Part shown: positions 9,693-21,954 of the stretch, one piece after another | Numbering within the stretch: the first letter of the stretch is position 1 | Layout of the letters: the number at the start of each line of letters is the position of its first letter | NCBI GenBank assembly: GCA_949126835.1 | Contig: OX421495.1 | Location: 21,836,458 to 21,900,457 of the forward strand | Length of the DNA: 64,000 nucleotides | Source of the DNA: Anisus vortex | Taxonomy: Eukaryota; Mollusca; Gastropoda; Planorbidae | Direction of reading: 5' to 3' | Notes under the pieces: model-generated | What the model was told of the DNA's origin: nothing | The model's database searches: none | The model's input: only the letters and a program-made list of their open reading frames with translations | Translations under genes and position numbers: made by a program

Positions 9693-10683
9693 TTTTTAAG
9701 TGGAATAGGGTAAATGGGTGATGTAAAGGAGGAGGTATGCGACGCCCCTCTCCTTTACCCCCTGCCCCACGGCTCTGCCTATGCTCCTGAAGCAATCACG
9801 AAATCTCCAAACCATGATACTAAATTTTTTAAAAGCGTCATACATGGAGAATAGTGGCGCACAATACAATACATTACCATATAAATGCAGTTTTTGTCAA
9901 CATGTATCATCTTTATTATGGGTATTAAACAGTCATCATGACTGACACGCAAATCTCTCTGGAATGTTATTTTATACTCAAGCAATATTCTGATGCTCGT
10001 ATCGTGTAATTATTGTATCAACAATGGACAATCATTTTGTTAATCAACGCGTTGTAATTACTGTTAAAACTGTAAAACTCTGTTAAATTTACGTTAAACG
10101 ATTCCAATAAAGGCGTTTTAAGCATCGCTAAAGGCGCTAAAGCCATGTATGATCTGGCCTCTAATCATGGGTAAAAAAAAATGTACTTAAATACTTTGCT
10201 GCTCTTTACTTCAATATAATTATTGAACGTTTTCTGTCTGTTTACGTTGTGTAACTTTGTTTTGTTATATTTGTGTCAATACTTTGTGGCAGTTGTTTTT
10301 TATGTGAAGGTAGTGGGGGGGGGGGGGGGCAACTAAAGAAGTTAATTTGATAGGGAAGTGCATAATTACTCTCATGAACAACAATGCCTTAAATTTCATG
10401 ATAATTTTCATATTATGTATCATTCATACATTCATCGTCAAAGAACATATCGTATTGCTGGGCTGTACGTGATAAATATGTAGTTATTAATATTACAAGT
10501 ATTGTCTAAATCATATACTATAATATACATGGACCGCTTGCTTTAGTTTTTTATGCTATTATCTTCTTTTTTTTTGCAATTCCCGATTCTAAATGAAGTA
10601 GTTGTTAGACAAGTTCCGTTTTATTAGATCGCATTTTTTTCGACTTTAAATGAATACTTGTTGGCCTATTAATCCTATTATCA
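9693..10683. other. No gene; poly-G run and J-like motif
   Basis: A 15-base G run is at 10315-10329. A worn J-like phrase (CATGGACCGCTTGCTTTAG) lies at 10529-10547. Otherwise AT-rich and unassigned. Confidence 0.45.
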
Positions 10684-10885
10684 TTGACTATAATAAGATG
10701 GACCGCCTGCTCTATTTTTACTTCCTTTATTTTAAGTTGCATTTTCTGTCTGTCTGTCTGCAATCGTCGTGGGTGCAAAAATTGGCTTCGACCACTTCCC
10801 GTGATCCGATCGAGCTGAAATTTGGACAGCAGTATTTACATTTTTCGAGGTCTTTTGAAGTCCTTTTCTTTCCTATTTTCTAAGA
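10684..10885 (+). mobile_element. J-related element with CTGT repeat
   Basis: Opens with GACTATAATAAGATGGACCG, the J terminal motif. It then has a CTGTCTGTCTGTCTGC run and a 'TTCGACCACTTCCCGTGATC...GAGCTGAAATTTGG' segment that also lies inside the MITE at 545-1023. So this copy joins the J end to the interior of another repeat. The right boundary is unknown. Confidence 0.5.
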
Positions 10886-12109
10886 TGTTCGGGAATTACC
10901 ATTCAATTAACGTCTGCACCAACCTCTATTTAAAGGTGCGAAAAATTTAAATATGGTCGTTGATCAAAGCTCTTTTCAAGGCTGTCATTGGTTGTATCAT
11001 ACGTTATACCAATGTATAACATTGAAACTTCATAGGTCTGTCGAGATTGTCGCTACTGTTAAAAAAAAAACTGGCCTTAGCTAGCTAAGTCAGAAATTCA
11101 AGTCTGCACGTCCTGTCTTCAGTAGTCCTTGGTGTAGGCCATAATGCATGTCTGAGTGGTTTTTATATAATAATTGTATTTAGAAATGTATCGATATTTA
11201 ACTTAGAGTTGTTTATTTATATCTTTTATGGCTTAGAGATTATTTGTGTACTCCAAAATGTGCTTACGTAGTCTATTCATTTTTAATACATATTTCTTTA
11301 GCATTCTGACTTCTTCAAGAAAATTCATTTTAGCACTTTCTGAACCAAAACCAATGATGTAATTGTTGCTGTTGTTTTGTAGATTGCTAGAGAAGCTAAT
11401 TATTATCAACCAGTGCACATTAATATAATTGTTGTAAATAAGTTTACGCATTAAGATCTTTTCTTAGACGTTTGTCGAGTGGCTTGAGTGTATTATGTCA
11501 TAGTGAACCAAGGCCCTAGACTGGCCTAGTCGGACGGAAGACAGAAAGAAAATCCGAGCCATAACACAACTTTCGCATTCTTTTGTTAATGACTAATTAA
11601 TTAAATCATATATTTTTATCAAATAAAAATTTGAATACGGAATGATTCATTTAAAACGTTAATCAGACTGAAAGATTAGGCTTAAAATATGGATGCGAAT
11701 AGGACGTAATGATGATCTCATATATATAAACATAGTGATACATTTTGAGGTAAAAGATACGTTTAACAGAACGGCACTTTGGGAAAATAAGTTCAACACC
11801 AGGCATTGATTGAAAGTGACAAAATCGAAGACATCCCTCATCTCGAAAGGATGTCCATTCATCCTTGTGCCATTAACTGACCATGAACTTAAGCCTTTAA
11901 GACAAAGATAAGGTTTTGATGAACGATGCCCAGTAATGTGAATCAATGAAAGAGCGGTGTCCAACTCTGATTCTTTCATTCGATCTCTCACATAATGTAA
12001 CGCTATTTACACACTTTTTTTGTGTTTTTCTTCCTCAGGCATTAGTTTTTAAACATCTTATTTCAACCTAAATAATAATTTTTTTGTGTGTAAAGAAGTT
12101 TTCTTATCT
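10886..12109. other. AT-rich, no gene recognised
   Basis: The longest frame is 110 codons on minus at 11659-11991. It has no motif, signal or repeat I recognise, and its composition matches the surroundings, so I leave it uncalled. Confidence 0.45.
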
Positions 12110-12366
12110 CCAGGGCGGATTTACACGTTCAGATAAACATAATGACAAAAACACTTTCCTTATCCCTTATGCGAGAACAAATGCACATAAGTACTCTTTC
12201 TCCCCGAGTGGCACCCGGGCCTGGAATGGGTTGCCTGAACAAACCAGGAAAGCAAGTAACGTAACCTAATTTAAAACACTATTTAAAAAAATGCAAGACT
12301 AGACTCAGATTACGGATAAGCGTAGGACGCAATAATCTTCTTTTATAGAAGGGGCGTCTGTTGTAT
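12110..12366 (+). pseudogene. LINE 3' end, family L4
   Basis: The translation around 12140-12245 gives NTFLIPYARTNAHKYSFSPS and TRAWNGLPEQ, the 'PxxRTxxxKxSFxPxxxRxWNxLP' block that ends many non-LTR reverse transcriptases. The 3' part (GCGTAGGACGCAATAATCTT, then GGGGCGTCTGTTGTAT) is repeated at 54108-54160, where the same coding block also precedes it. 5'-truncated and dead. Confidence 0.8.
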
Positions 12367-12369
12367 TTA

Positions 12370-13015
12370 AGAAATACACGCAGCATCCATCCCGCTTCCC
12401 CCCCCGTTCCTCCCCTTCCCCCATTTCCCCCTCCTTTTTTTTTGGCGTACTTATTTCTTAAGGGGTGCTCTGGTAGCTTTTTTATCGTTAGTTCCTTCAA
12501 CACCAGGCGCGCTGTCTCCTCGCACCGAAGTACAACGTACTTTGTAACAAGAGCTTAAGTTCTATCAATGAGTTGTTACTCCAACGGAGCTCAACTGAAA
12601 TCAGAAACACTAAAAAAAAAGTTACGTTTCTTCTTATCCCCCTGTTGCCAGGTTTTGTCTCTACGTTTTGAGAACACTTGGATCACGTAAGCCAATAAGA
12701 AATATCATTATTTATATTGTTTTTAAAAAAATGATCAACACGTGAAACAAATGAATTGTAACATTGGCCAATCTTCAGTTAAAGTAATTTGGTATGATTA
12801 AAATGTATTTGCGGAACCAGTTCTTCAGACCTACCTCATGTTCCTCTCTACCCTGTCAGTCATATGGCCCCAGGAAGCTACCTTCAATGACAAACTGTAT
12901 GCTGGTGGACTGTAGCAACTGACAGCCACGGTGCAGTTCATTACAAGTATAGGACTTTATGTTTAATTCCTCCAAATAATTAACTTGAGAACGAAGAAGA
13001 AGAAAAAGAATTAAA
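12370..13015. other. C-rich patch, then unique sequence
   Basis: 12390-12440 is a C/T-rich patch. 12830-12950 has near-balanced GC (TACCTCATGTTCCTCTCTAC) but no open frame of note. Nothing is recognised. Confidence 0.45.
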
Positions 13016-13017
13016 AT

Positions 13018-13748
13018 GTATTATTACTATTATTATCATTATTATTACTATTACAATTATTATTACTATTTCAATCATTATTACTATTACAATTATTATT
13101 ACTATTACAATTATTATTACTATTACAATTATTATTACTATTACAATTATTATTACTATTACAATTGTTATTACTATTACAATTGTTATTACTTTTACAA
13201 TTGTTATTACTATTAAAATTATTATTACTATTACAATTGTTATTACTATTACAATTGTTATTACTATTACAATTGTTATTACTTTTACAATTGTTATTAC
13301 TATTAAAATTATTATTACTATTACAATTGTTATTACTATTACAATTGTTATTACTATTACAATTGTTATTACTATTACAATTGTTATTACTATTACAATT
13401 GTTATTACTATTACAATTGTTATTACTATTACAATTGTTATTACTATTACAATTGTTATTACTATTACAATTGTTATTACTATTACAATTGTTATTACTA
13501 TTACAATTGTTATTACTATTACAATTGTTATTACTATTACAATTGTTATTACTATTACAATTGTTATTACTATTACACTTGTTATTACTATTACAATTGT
13601 TATTACTATTACAATTGTTATTACTATTACAATTGTTATTACTATTACAATTGTTATTACTATTACAATTATTATTACTATTACAATTGTTATTACTATT
13701 ACAATTGTTATTACTATTACAATTATTATTACTATTACAATTGCTATT
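13018..13748. repeat. 18-bp satellite, about 40 copies
   Basis: The unit is TATTACTATTACAATTGT, itself built of three related hexamers. Units near the left edge carry AATTAT and most others AATTGT. A variant block (ACTTTTACAA, then TATTAAAATT) appears at 13191 and again at 13281, exactly 90 bp apart, showing duplication of five units at once. The long Val/Ile-rich and Leu-rich frames here (13165-13752 +, 12980-13942 -) are products of an 18-bp period without stops and are not genes. Confidence 0.97.
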
Positions 13749-13799
13749 TTAAAACGCGGAACAAAAGAGTTCCGATAAAAAGTGTATAATATGTGCGCG

Positions 13800-13975
13800 A
13801 GTATCTGGCTGATCAAGGTTATTCCTGGTACGGCAGGCGCCCTGGGTTCGAATCCTGGTGAAGGTTGGAATTTGTTCCTGGGCCTGGGGGGTTTCCCTGA
13901 GTCGACCCAGCTCTGATGGGTACCTGATCTTAGTTGAATCAATTCGGTCCGACGGGATACTTTCTACTTTACTTT
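13800..13975 (+). mobile_element. tRNA-derived SINE S1, partial
   Basis: Contains a pol III B-box-like GGGTTCGAATCCTGG, then GAAGGTTGGAATTTGTTCCT, a 'CTGAGTCGACCCAGCTCTGATGGGTACC' region and an ACTTTACTTTACT end. Compared with 24379-24645 the central domain is deleted. It directly follows the 18-bp satellite. Confidence 0.8.
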
Positions 13976-13979
13976 ACTC

Positions 13980-16088
13980 CTTTTACTAGGCGCAATTTAA
14001 ATTGATCTAAGACATTTTTTTTTCAAAAGAGATATATTTGCAATAAATGTGTTATATATTTGTGTATGTAAGTTTTATAAAAAAAAATACGATTTGTTTA
14101 CATTTTATTTCACCCTACGGTAAGTACAAATAAAATTTCCTTTTTTAGTGACCGACAAAAAAAACAACAAAGAAACCCAGAAAAAAAAGGAAGAAGCTAA
14201 AACAACAATAGACAAACAAAAAGAAACAAAAAACAACAAAAACGACAACTGCAAGTTCCTTTATCTTTGACAAAGGTTTAGATCTATTTCCGCACTTATG
14301 TTTTCATCTGTTTGCCTAAACTCCACGTACTTTTCCTGCCATCAACACAGGCCTAGTTGTTTCCAATCTTTCAATAATAATTTAGTTTCTTTTGTTCTTT
14401 GTCTGCTTGTTCCATTTCTTTGAAGTGTTCTGCTATCCCTCGACACCCCCCCCCCCCCCTGCCAACCCTTTTACACACACATTTTTACTAAAGTCTTCAG
14501 ACCTCGTATTACTTCATACTCTTTTATGTTTTTAAAGTAAGTGAAACTTTCGTTTTTCATTTTCTGAAATCATCCTGTTGTTGTATTCTTTCTTTCTGAT
14601 TAGGCTATAATTAGAATAGGGGATTTCCAAAGAGAGTCTGAGTCTTTCTTTCGCAAAAGTATTAAGGGAAGAGATGATTGAGATAGACAAGCAGGAGAAT
14701 GGTTGAATAAAAATGTTAATTAGAGAACAAGAAGAGAAAATAATAATAAGTAGTAAAGTACCGTTTGGACCAAATTGATCATAGGGCAGCTTTCCTGTCT
14801 CAGCTTCGCTATTGTTCGTCCAAAGAAATTAATCAGTGGCTTAACATGTTTAAGTATGATGTATTCCTTTTTTTTATTTGGCAACAATTGATAGAGTTTC
14901 AGAGTGGTTCTTTTTTACAATGAAAACAAAAAGACAGACTCGCTGAAGATTTATTCCAACTGTCCATCGAATCTCTTTGTGCCTTCACCAGAGACACCAA
15001 AATCGTTACCAGCTATGGCGTCATAATGTGTCAAAGCTCATGACCAATCATTGTTTAGTGCCGTATCGGTAATTCCCGTAAATCACATATCTGATTGGCT
15101 CGTCATAAATTAGAAAGAATCTTGTAGGCGGACAAAAACAAACAAACAACGTTTCTCTTTGAAAGGAAAAAAACTCATACATTTGTATGACAAGGCTAGT
15201 ATCAATGATTACGGGATAAAGGTCAAAGTTCACTAAAACTCTACAACGTCTAGTCCAGACGCTGGTGTTAAAAAAAATAAATGAAATACAATTGATGCGC
15301 TGTGGTTATAAAATGAAAGTTTCATTTCTTGTTTCCACGTTCCAGTTGACTGCCTAAGATAGATTTTTCAAAGAGGTTTTGATTTATTTTTTTATAACTC
15401 AATATCACTATTGATAAAATTTCATGTTCTTCAGAATGTTTTTAATTAAATTTTTACTGCTCATTTTTAATTTTACCAAGCCATAAGTTTTATTAATTCA
15501 TAAATTATAGAAGCTCTTTTGTGGAAAAAGTTTATTGCTTGCATGTTATTTATAAAGTATATTCTTGAATGTTAACACCTATTTCAAATACATGTTTTTT
15601 AAAAAAATTTTAATGGATGGTGCAGGTAACCCACCCCATGTCCGGTTGACATTGGAGAATTAAATAACAAATAAATATTCTGCTCTAATAATCTGTCAAG
15701 TGTGATGTTGAAGAGCCAATTTTCTTTTTTTTTTTCAAAGAGACAACGTTTTCATTTGCGTATATGATTGTTGACGTCAGCGATGGTGAAACATTGTTTA
15801 CCTATTGTAATAATTCAAGCGAGAACAGATAAAAAACGGGATTTCATATATCAGGAAAGAAACATGTTTTTGTGTGTGTTAAATAATCCAGCGTTTTATT
15901 ACATTAAACAAAATGCTTATATTTTTTTTTGTTTCAAGATTACTTTTTCTCCGCAAAATCCGAAAATGGTTATTCCAACATCGTAACAATTATTTCTAAT
16001 TAAATCACTGAGATTGTGTTTTTTTATAAATTATCATAACTTTTCCCCTTATATTACTAATTCCCATATTATTAATTTTTTTTTACAG
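13980..16088. other. Mostly unique sequence; possible intron
   Basis: Apart from a small minus-strand S1 SINE end at about 14753-14802, a C run at 14447-14459 and T-rich stretches, no repeats stand out in 2 kb. It ends in a T-rich tract and CAG at 16088, which is why the next segment is offered as an exon. Confidence 0.45.
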
Positions 16089-16154
16089 ATTGCGGTGGAT
16101 ACTAAACAGACCTCCTCATTAATAATCCCAGATGGAGATACGTCTGCCCATTAG
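16089..16154 (+). CDS. Candidate terminal exon (unknown gene)
   Basis: Preceded by a run of T ending ACAG, a good splice acceptor. Phase 0 then stays open for 21 codons (IAVDTKQTSSLIIPDGDTSA, then H) to a TAG at 16152; the other two phases close within about 10 codons. The downstream 300 bp is of higher GC than the surroundings and free of repeats, as a 3' UTR could be. No upstream exon is identified and I do not recognise the peptide. A 21-codon frame can arise by chance. Confidence 0.25.
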   Translation: MAVDTKQTSSLIIPDGDTSAH

Positions 16155-16884
16155 ATGACCAGAACCCAATCTCAAACTAGACCAAAAGAATTCCACAGAT
16201 TTGGCTGTTGTTCTCTTTTTTTCTCTATTTCCTTTTTATTTCTTGGGGAGTTTTCTTTAGCCAGCATCTAAATGTCGGTCAATTTGTTTGTAGCCGCGAT
16301 CTGGAACTAAGTCGGTTTGCCATGATTAGAGATAACTGCCTCTGACCTAACCGCGACCGTCTGATCAATCCGCCACCATTGCTTCTGGGCTCTAATTCAA
16401 TGCTTGATGAAAAGTGGCCAGAATTACTTCTTCCGTTGGCCAGATTTTCTCGACGATACTTTTTTTTTCTATTTAGTACAGGTTGTGATACTCTTGGAGA
16501 AAAGAAAAAGAGAGAGAGAGAGAGAGAAAGTAGAGGTGGGTTGTGTGATTGTTGAGTACTCCCATTGGTGCCGGTGAAGGAAAGATAAAGTAGATACGGT
16601 TGTTTAAAAAAAAAATTTTGGTAAAAGGGAGGATTCTATTTTAGAGGTCAGCAGAGGTCAAGTGACAGGTATTTAAGTAAGAATTCCAGAATAAAAACTG
16701 GTGATTAATTGTGGGACGGAACACATTTTTGTATAGATAAAAGAAAAATATTTCTAAATAAAATAAATAAAGATCACTAAAACCCAAAACATCGTTCAAA
16801 GGATTTAATAGGTCTATATGGGAAAAGTCATAATACTTGCAAATCTTGGCAACCAAAGTATCCTGATCAAATGATACAATAGAC
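16155..16884. other. Possible 3' UTR, then repeat-free sequence
   Basis: An (AG)n run lies at 16510-16528. No coding frame of note. The minus frame that reads in from the 17-kb array is a by-product. Confidence 0.4.
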
Positions 16885-18904
16885 CAGGGGACGCAATCTA
16901 AGGCCCGCTTGCCAAACTTGGCAGCAGAGTAATTTTCAATGGCACGCGTGACACCTCCAAAAGTTTTGTTTTTTTTTATTGGTGAAAAAAACCTTAACAA
17001 AACATTAAAACATAGTCCGGTTCTGAATGAACAAAAACTGACTTTTGAAGCCGATGTTTCTGAATGAGGAAAACTAACTTTTGAAGCCGATGTTTCTGAA
17101 TGAACAAAAACTGACTTTTGAAGCCGATGTTTCTGAATGAGGAAAACTGACTTTTGAAGCCGATGTTTCTGAATGAGGAAAACTGACTTTTGAAGCCGAT
17201 GTTTCTGAATGAGGAAAACTGACTTTTGAAGTCGATGGTTCTGAATGAACAAAAACTGACTTTTGAAGTCGATGTTTCTGAATGAAGAAAACTGACTTTT
17301 GAAGTCGATGTTTCTGAATGAGCAAAAACTGACTTTTAAAGTCGATGTTTCTGAATGATATAGCGACGCTTTTCAGTGAGTTGAACTTGCATTTACAAAG
17401 ACCACTGAAATTAATGTTGCATTGAAACAGTACATATCTTGTCGTGAAATCAATTTCAAAACATTTAACTACATATACATCCAAATATTAGGGTACATAC
17501 TAAGATAGATAATTTTTTTTTTTTATAAGTGGAGGGATGTTTGCGATTTTAAAATGCAGCAAGTTGAATCTTAAACATTTAAAAAATGGGCATCCAAATG
17601 TACACATTTGTGGAAAAGATCTGGAAGGAAGCTGCATAGGAAAGTCATCTGCTATTATCAACTTCTAGGTATACGCTCTTCTAATTTCAGATTTTGGTTC
17701 AACTTACACATTTACTACAACAGATTTTATCGCACATGAAAGCTGTTTTATGCATACAAAGTGGTCGCCTACACTTGACCACTCAAGTGACTAAATATGT
17801 ATCTGCCATTATACAATTAGCGAAGAGCATTCAAGACAAGATGCTCATTAATTGAAACAGACTAATTTAACTAAGTACATTTTTTTTTAAAGTGTGTATG
17901 CTCATCTTCTTTAATTTAACATAAATTTAAGTATTTCTAAAACAAATTTATTTGTATTATAATTTAATAAATATAAAAGACTATATAGTACAAAATTATG
18001 TAATTTCTGTAATTATTAATGTTTAAAAGATAAACTTCTAAAATGGACAAACAATGCAGGAAATGTTTATTTACAACTGTTTAACGTAAATTAATTTTAA
18101 TTCTCTAATAATTAAATCTTATAATGAATACATAATGTTGGATTTTATAAAAAGAAATAATAATTAGTCAGTAATATTTATTATATTATAAAATATAATT
18201 TGTTTGGCATCTTTATTGAATCAAATGTGGAAACTTATTTTTTAATTAAAGGGAAATAATGAACCTGTTTTATTTGCGTTAATATTTCTAATATGTTTCT
18301 TTGATTAAAAAAATAAATGGCTTACAATTTATAACTTAGAAATGCCCAAACTCTAAAAAGTGTTTGAAAATTATATAATTATTATATGACTAAAAAACGT
18401 ATATGTATATTTCTAAACATTACATTAACTACCCAGTTTGTATACTTACTACGTTTCTATTCCTCTTTACTTTGGTTTAATGTAGACAAATTTGTAAAAC
18501 ACAAAACAAGACCTCTCAGTTAAACTGGGATGAAAATATAATTGAGTTTACATGTGTTAGATCCATATCGTGACTAACACAAGATAGTGTTTAGACAATT
18601 ATTCCCCTAAATTATGTGAACTTTTAATGATAAAATAATTGTGTTTCATATAAATGCAAATAAAAAGGATGATAATCCCGAACACGTTAATATTTTATTA
18701 AATATTAAACGCTTTAACGATTTTCCCTATTCATCTCCTTTGCTTTTGGCCTTGGCCTTGCTACTGAGTTAAATTAAGTGTATAATAATAAATTGTATAT
18801 TTAATTAAGTATAATAAAGAAGGTTGACTTTTAGGCTATTGTCAAGCTGAATGGTTTAGAAATCCTAGTTTGGCACACTATTAGCAAAATGTTGCTGACC
18901 TCTG
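16885..18904 (+). mobile_element. Non-autonomous hAT copy C, 8-bp target duplication
   Basis: The left end is CAGGGGACGCAATCTAAGGC, followed by GCTTGCCAAACTTGGCA. The right end is TTTGGCACACTATTAGCAAA, then GTTGCTGACCTCTG. The flanks are CAATAGAC (16877-16884) and CAGTAGAC (18905-18912), one mismatch in 8. The body from 17360 is AT-rich, has no transposase frame, and aligns along its length with the copies at 35587 and 50846. A 36/37-bp tandem array sits inside its left half. Confidence 0.88.
17016..17358. repeat. 36/37-bp minisatellite inside hAT copy C
   Basis: The unit is about GATGTTTCTGAATGAGGAAA, then ACTGACTTTTGAAGCC. Units with GAGGAAA are 36 bp and those with GAACAAAAA 37 bp, about nine in all. 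The one-base difference makes minus-strand frames shift from unit to unit (HRLQKSVFLIQK versus HSETSASKVSF). These frames are not genes. Confidence 0.93.
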
Positions 18905-19199
18905 CAGTAGACCACATTCTACTGAGAAGCTTCATACTAATCACTCGCAGACCTAATTATATTCTTGCTCATTCAACCTACCATTACCAGCGCAGAGAAC
19001 AGCGAAGAAAAAGACTTATAAATGTGTTTGTGTAGCATTGACTGTAAGAGAGCAAACAGCTATTTAAACCTGGTTTAGTAGACGAAGAAAAGTCATGCAT
19101 GAGTCTAACCAGCTACGATAGGTACCAAATATCCTTAAAATTGGAAAGTGGGGAAAAGTTCTGAATTCTTGTTCAACAGGCGACTATATACCACTAGAT

Positions 19200-19401
19200 T
19201 AGGTGTCGGCAACGTACGGAACGCGTGCATGACTTGGCGTGCTGGCACGCAGAGCGATTTTCGATGGCACTCGGAAGACTCGACATAAGAACAGATCAAG
19301 TCCCTTCTACAGAAAATTAACTGCTACAGCAGGTTGAGATTTAGGATGTTGGCACCCTAAATGATTTCTGCACAATATAATGAAAAGGTTGCCGACCCCT
19401 G
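19200..19401. mobile_element. hAT MITE, perfect 8-bp target duplication
   Basis: The left end is TAGGTGTCGGCAACGTACGG and the right end, inverted, CAGGGGTCGGCAACCTTTTC. CACTAGAT lies at both 19192-19199 and 19402-19409. The 202-bp element carries the family phrases GGCACGCAGAGCGATTTTC and TTAACTGCTACAGCAGG. The first base is T instead of C. Confidence 0.92.
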
Positions 19402-19409
19402 CACTAGAT

Positions 19410-21426
19410 AGTGTAAAATGTCAATGGACCATGAGAATATAGTAATACAAACTAAAATCTCAGCAATTTTGTAATGTATAAAAAATATATTAGTTAAATG
19501 ATAAATCCAGTAACAGTTACGTTGTCAATGAAATTATTTTTAAAAAAGGTCAAAGTTTACCAAACTTCTAAATCGTTTAATGCAAACACATTTGAAACTC
19601 TCGGCGCATGGATGAACAATGAATGGAAGGAAATTGAAGCCTTGCTATAAAATACCTTAGATCTATATGGTGTACACATGTTTCAGTGGCGGCGTACCAC
19701 GATTGGGGCTTATGTGGCCAGGACAATCCCCATTTACTTCCAAACGGACGTCGAGTACTTCCTCTATAAAATCTCGGTTTACTGTAGATATGAACCCGAC
19801 ATCAACTAAATAGCAAAACCAGGTGATTTGACGCTAAGCCCCCCAAGTCCCATAACCCAACAATGCCTTCGCATAACATAAGTATGGCTTGTCCACAGGA
19901 AGGACCAGAATACATACACATCATGAAAGAGAAAAGAGAAAAAAAAATTCTCCGCCAGCCAAGAAGGAGATTTAACCCCCAAGAAAACTTAACTCTGCTA
20001 GACGGCAAAACTTGCTTATAAATATGCATTAGTTTTACAGCAGTAATACCGACCGTAGGCAGAGTTTACGACTATCTCAACCTTTAGAGTTAATGCCCTT
20101 GTTATGTGAAGATTTTCTGTGAGTGTGTTTGTGTGTAAATGTGTGTGCGCGATCAGAAATTCCGACATAAAGAAATATAAAGATATCAGAGAAATAGATG
20201 AAAAGAAAACCGTTAAAGAAATTAAAAGAAAAGTGTTTACATTAAACACGTGTATGTTGTTTGATTAGTCCATCGACGAACTATGTAGATGGGTAGACAT
20301 CATCAGTAAGTGAAGCGTTTTTAAGGGCGGTGTAACCAAGCGTTGCTATGGTGATAACCCTTATACTTTACAATAATCAAAATTGGGACAATAACAAAAA
20401 TTTTTTATTATAAAAATATTATTAAAAGATTTACAAAAATGGATAAGATATACAATTTGAAATTCTCCTTGTTTATTGGGTGAATTAGGCTTAATTTCTA
20501 TCCTGTATTTAATGACTCTTACATTGGCGTTCATCCGGCGCTATTCTACGTATTGCCATTTATGTGTTGAAAGTTAAAAAAAGTAAACATTAACTAATAT
20601 CACTTAAAAAGAAATAGTCAAATACCAGTTCGAAAAGTACAAGTTAAACAACTTATGAAACATTCGAGAACCGTTAATTATATGACATTTTTTTTTAATA
20701 GATGTGCCTTAAATTTTTTTTAATTCATTTATAGATATCAGATATGCTCAAATTCAATTGTACTTCATAGATAATTTAACCAATGATATCTATATGTTAT
20801 TAAATATAATATAATAATGTCTGTGTGCTATACTATATTAGTTCACACTTAATATAGATGCATTTTTCTTCATGCTACTAAAAACAGTTCATTCCCATAA
20901 TAATATTCCATTTTTGACATTTATAAAAAATAAAATCTATTGAATGCTTTAATGCAAACTATAACAAACACTTATTTGAGAAATGGATATAGTCAGCATA
21001 ATAATGTACTCACTGGTCACTCCAAAGAGATGCCTCAATGTACTTTAACGTGGAAGCATAGAATATGTATGTTTGTGTGTGTGTGTGTATGTATGTGTTT
21101 TTGTTTATATGTACTCATGTGCAAACATATTAACGTTATAAACTTCCTAAATCAAGTTTTACATAGACACATTTTTTTTTTCAATACATGAATTCATTTT
21201 GTAAAACATTTTGAGGATTTTATGAACGGGGACAATTTTTTGGTAACTCTATGAATCCCACCCCCCATATCTAGCGATCCCTCCTCGCCCCCACCCCCAA
21301 CCGCCCCTCGCCGGACCCTCCGCTCACACCAGAACTTCCACAACCTTTACGTAATATTTCATTATATCCTACTCTGAACTTGGCCAGCAGTCAGCATTGG
21401 GTCATGTCTGTTTGCTCACCATCATT
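19410..21426. other. Mostly unique AT-rich sequence
   Basis: The only stretch of note is 19825-20014, a 63-codon plus-strand frame ending in TAA (contains PQEGPEYIHIMKEKREKK), overlapping an equally long minus frame. It has no recognised motif or clear splice sites. A (GT)n run is near 21072. Confidence 0.4.
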
Positions 21427-21508
21427 CCCCCCCCCCCCCCCCCGGCTGGCAATTTTACCCCGCACTCACCGCACAGACACACACATACACACACACACAC
21501 ACACAGAC
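21427..21508. repeat. Poly-C run and (CA)n microsatellite
   Basis: A C run of about 16 bases at 21427-21442 is followed at 21476-21506 by a CA/CACA tract. 21510-21950 is G-rich sequence without a recognised gene; the several minus frames there are low-complexity. Confidence 0.85.
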
Positions 21509-21954
21509 GGGCCATAGTGACGTCCCCTCACACGAAGTCCTTCCATCCGAAAGAGCTTTTGTGTGAGGAGACAGAGGAAGGCAGGATGGGGTGGACGAGT
21601 GGGGTGGTGTGAAGAGAGGACGGGGGAGGGGGAGGGGCGATGTGCTGTGTTTAGTGATTTCCCCCCGGCACCCAATTTTGTGCCCACAGTAATGGCGATA
21701 CATAGGAGTAACAAAAATTAGAGCTGGGGTGAGAGTGAAGGGGAGCCAGGGCGTTTGTTTGATATGAAATGAGATGGTGGGGGTAGGCGTGAAGAAAGTC
21801 GAGAGAGAAAAGGGCTGCAGTGGGGACGGGGGCGGGGTAAGAATGGTAAAATAGTGGTTGATATAAAGTATAGGGAATGTACAAAATGTATAATGTAACA
21901 TAAAGCCGCCCATTCATCTATCTATAAATACACACATAATTGCATACATTAATC

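Noticed and set aside
12980..13942. 320-codon minus frame and 195-codon plus frame
   Set aside because: They are read through the 18-bp satellite, whose period is a multiple of three and lacks stops; they give Val/Ile and Leu repeats only.
16641..17484. 203- and 136-codon minus frames with HRLQKSVF repeats
   Set aside because: Generated by the 36/37-bp minisatellite inside a hAT copy; the repeat peptide changes frame between units.
19825..20014. 63-codon plus frame with a Lys/Arg-rich stretch
   Set aside because: An equally long frame overlaps it on minus, and no splice sites or homology can be seen.
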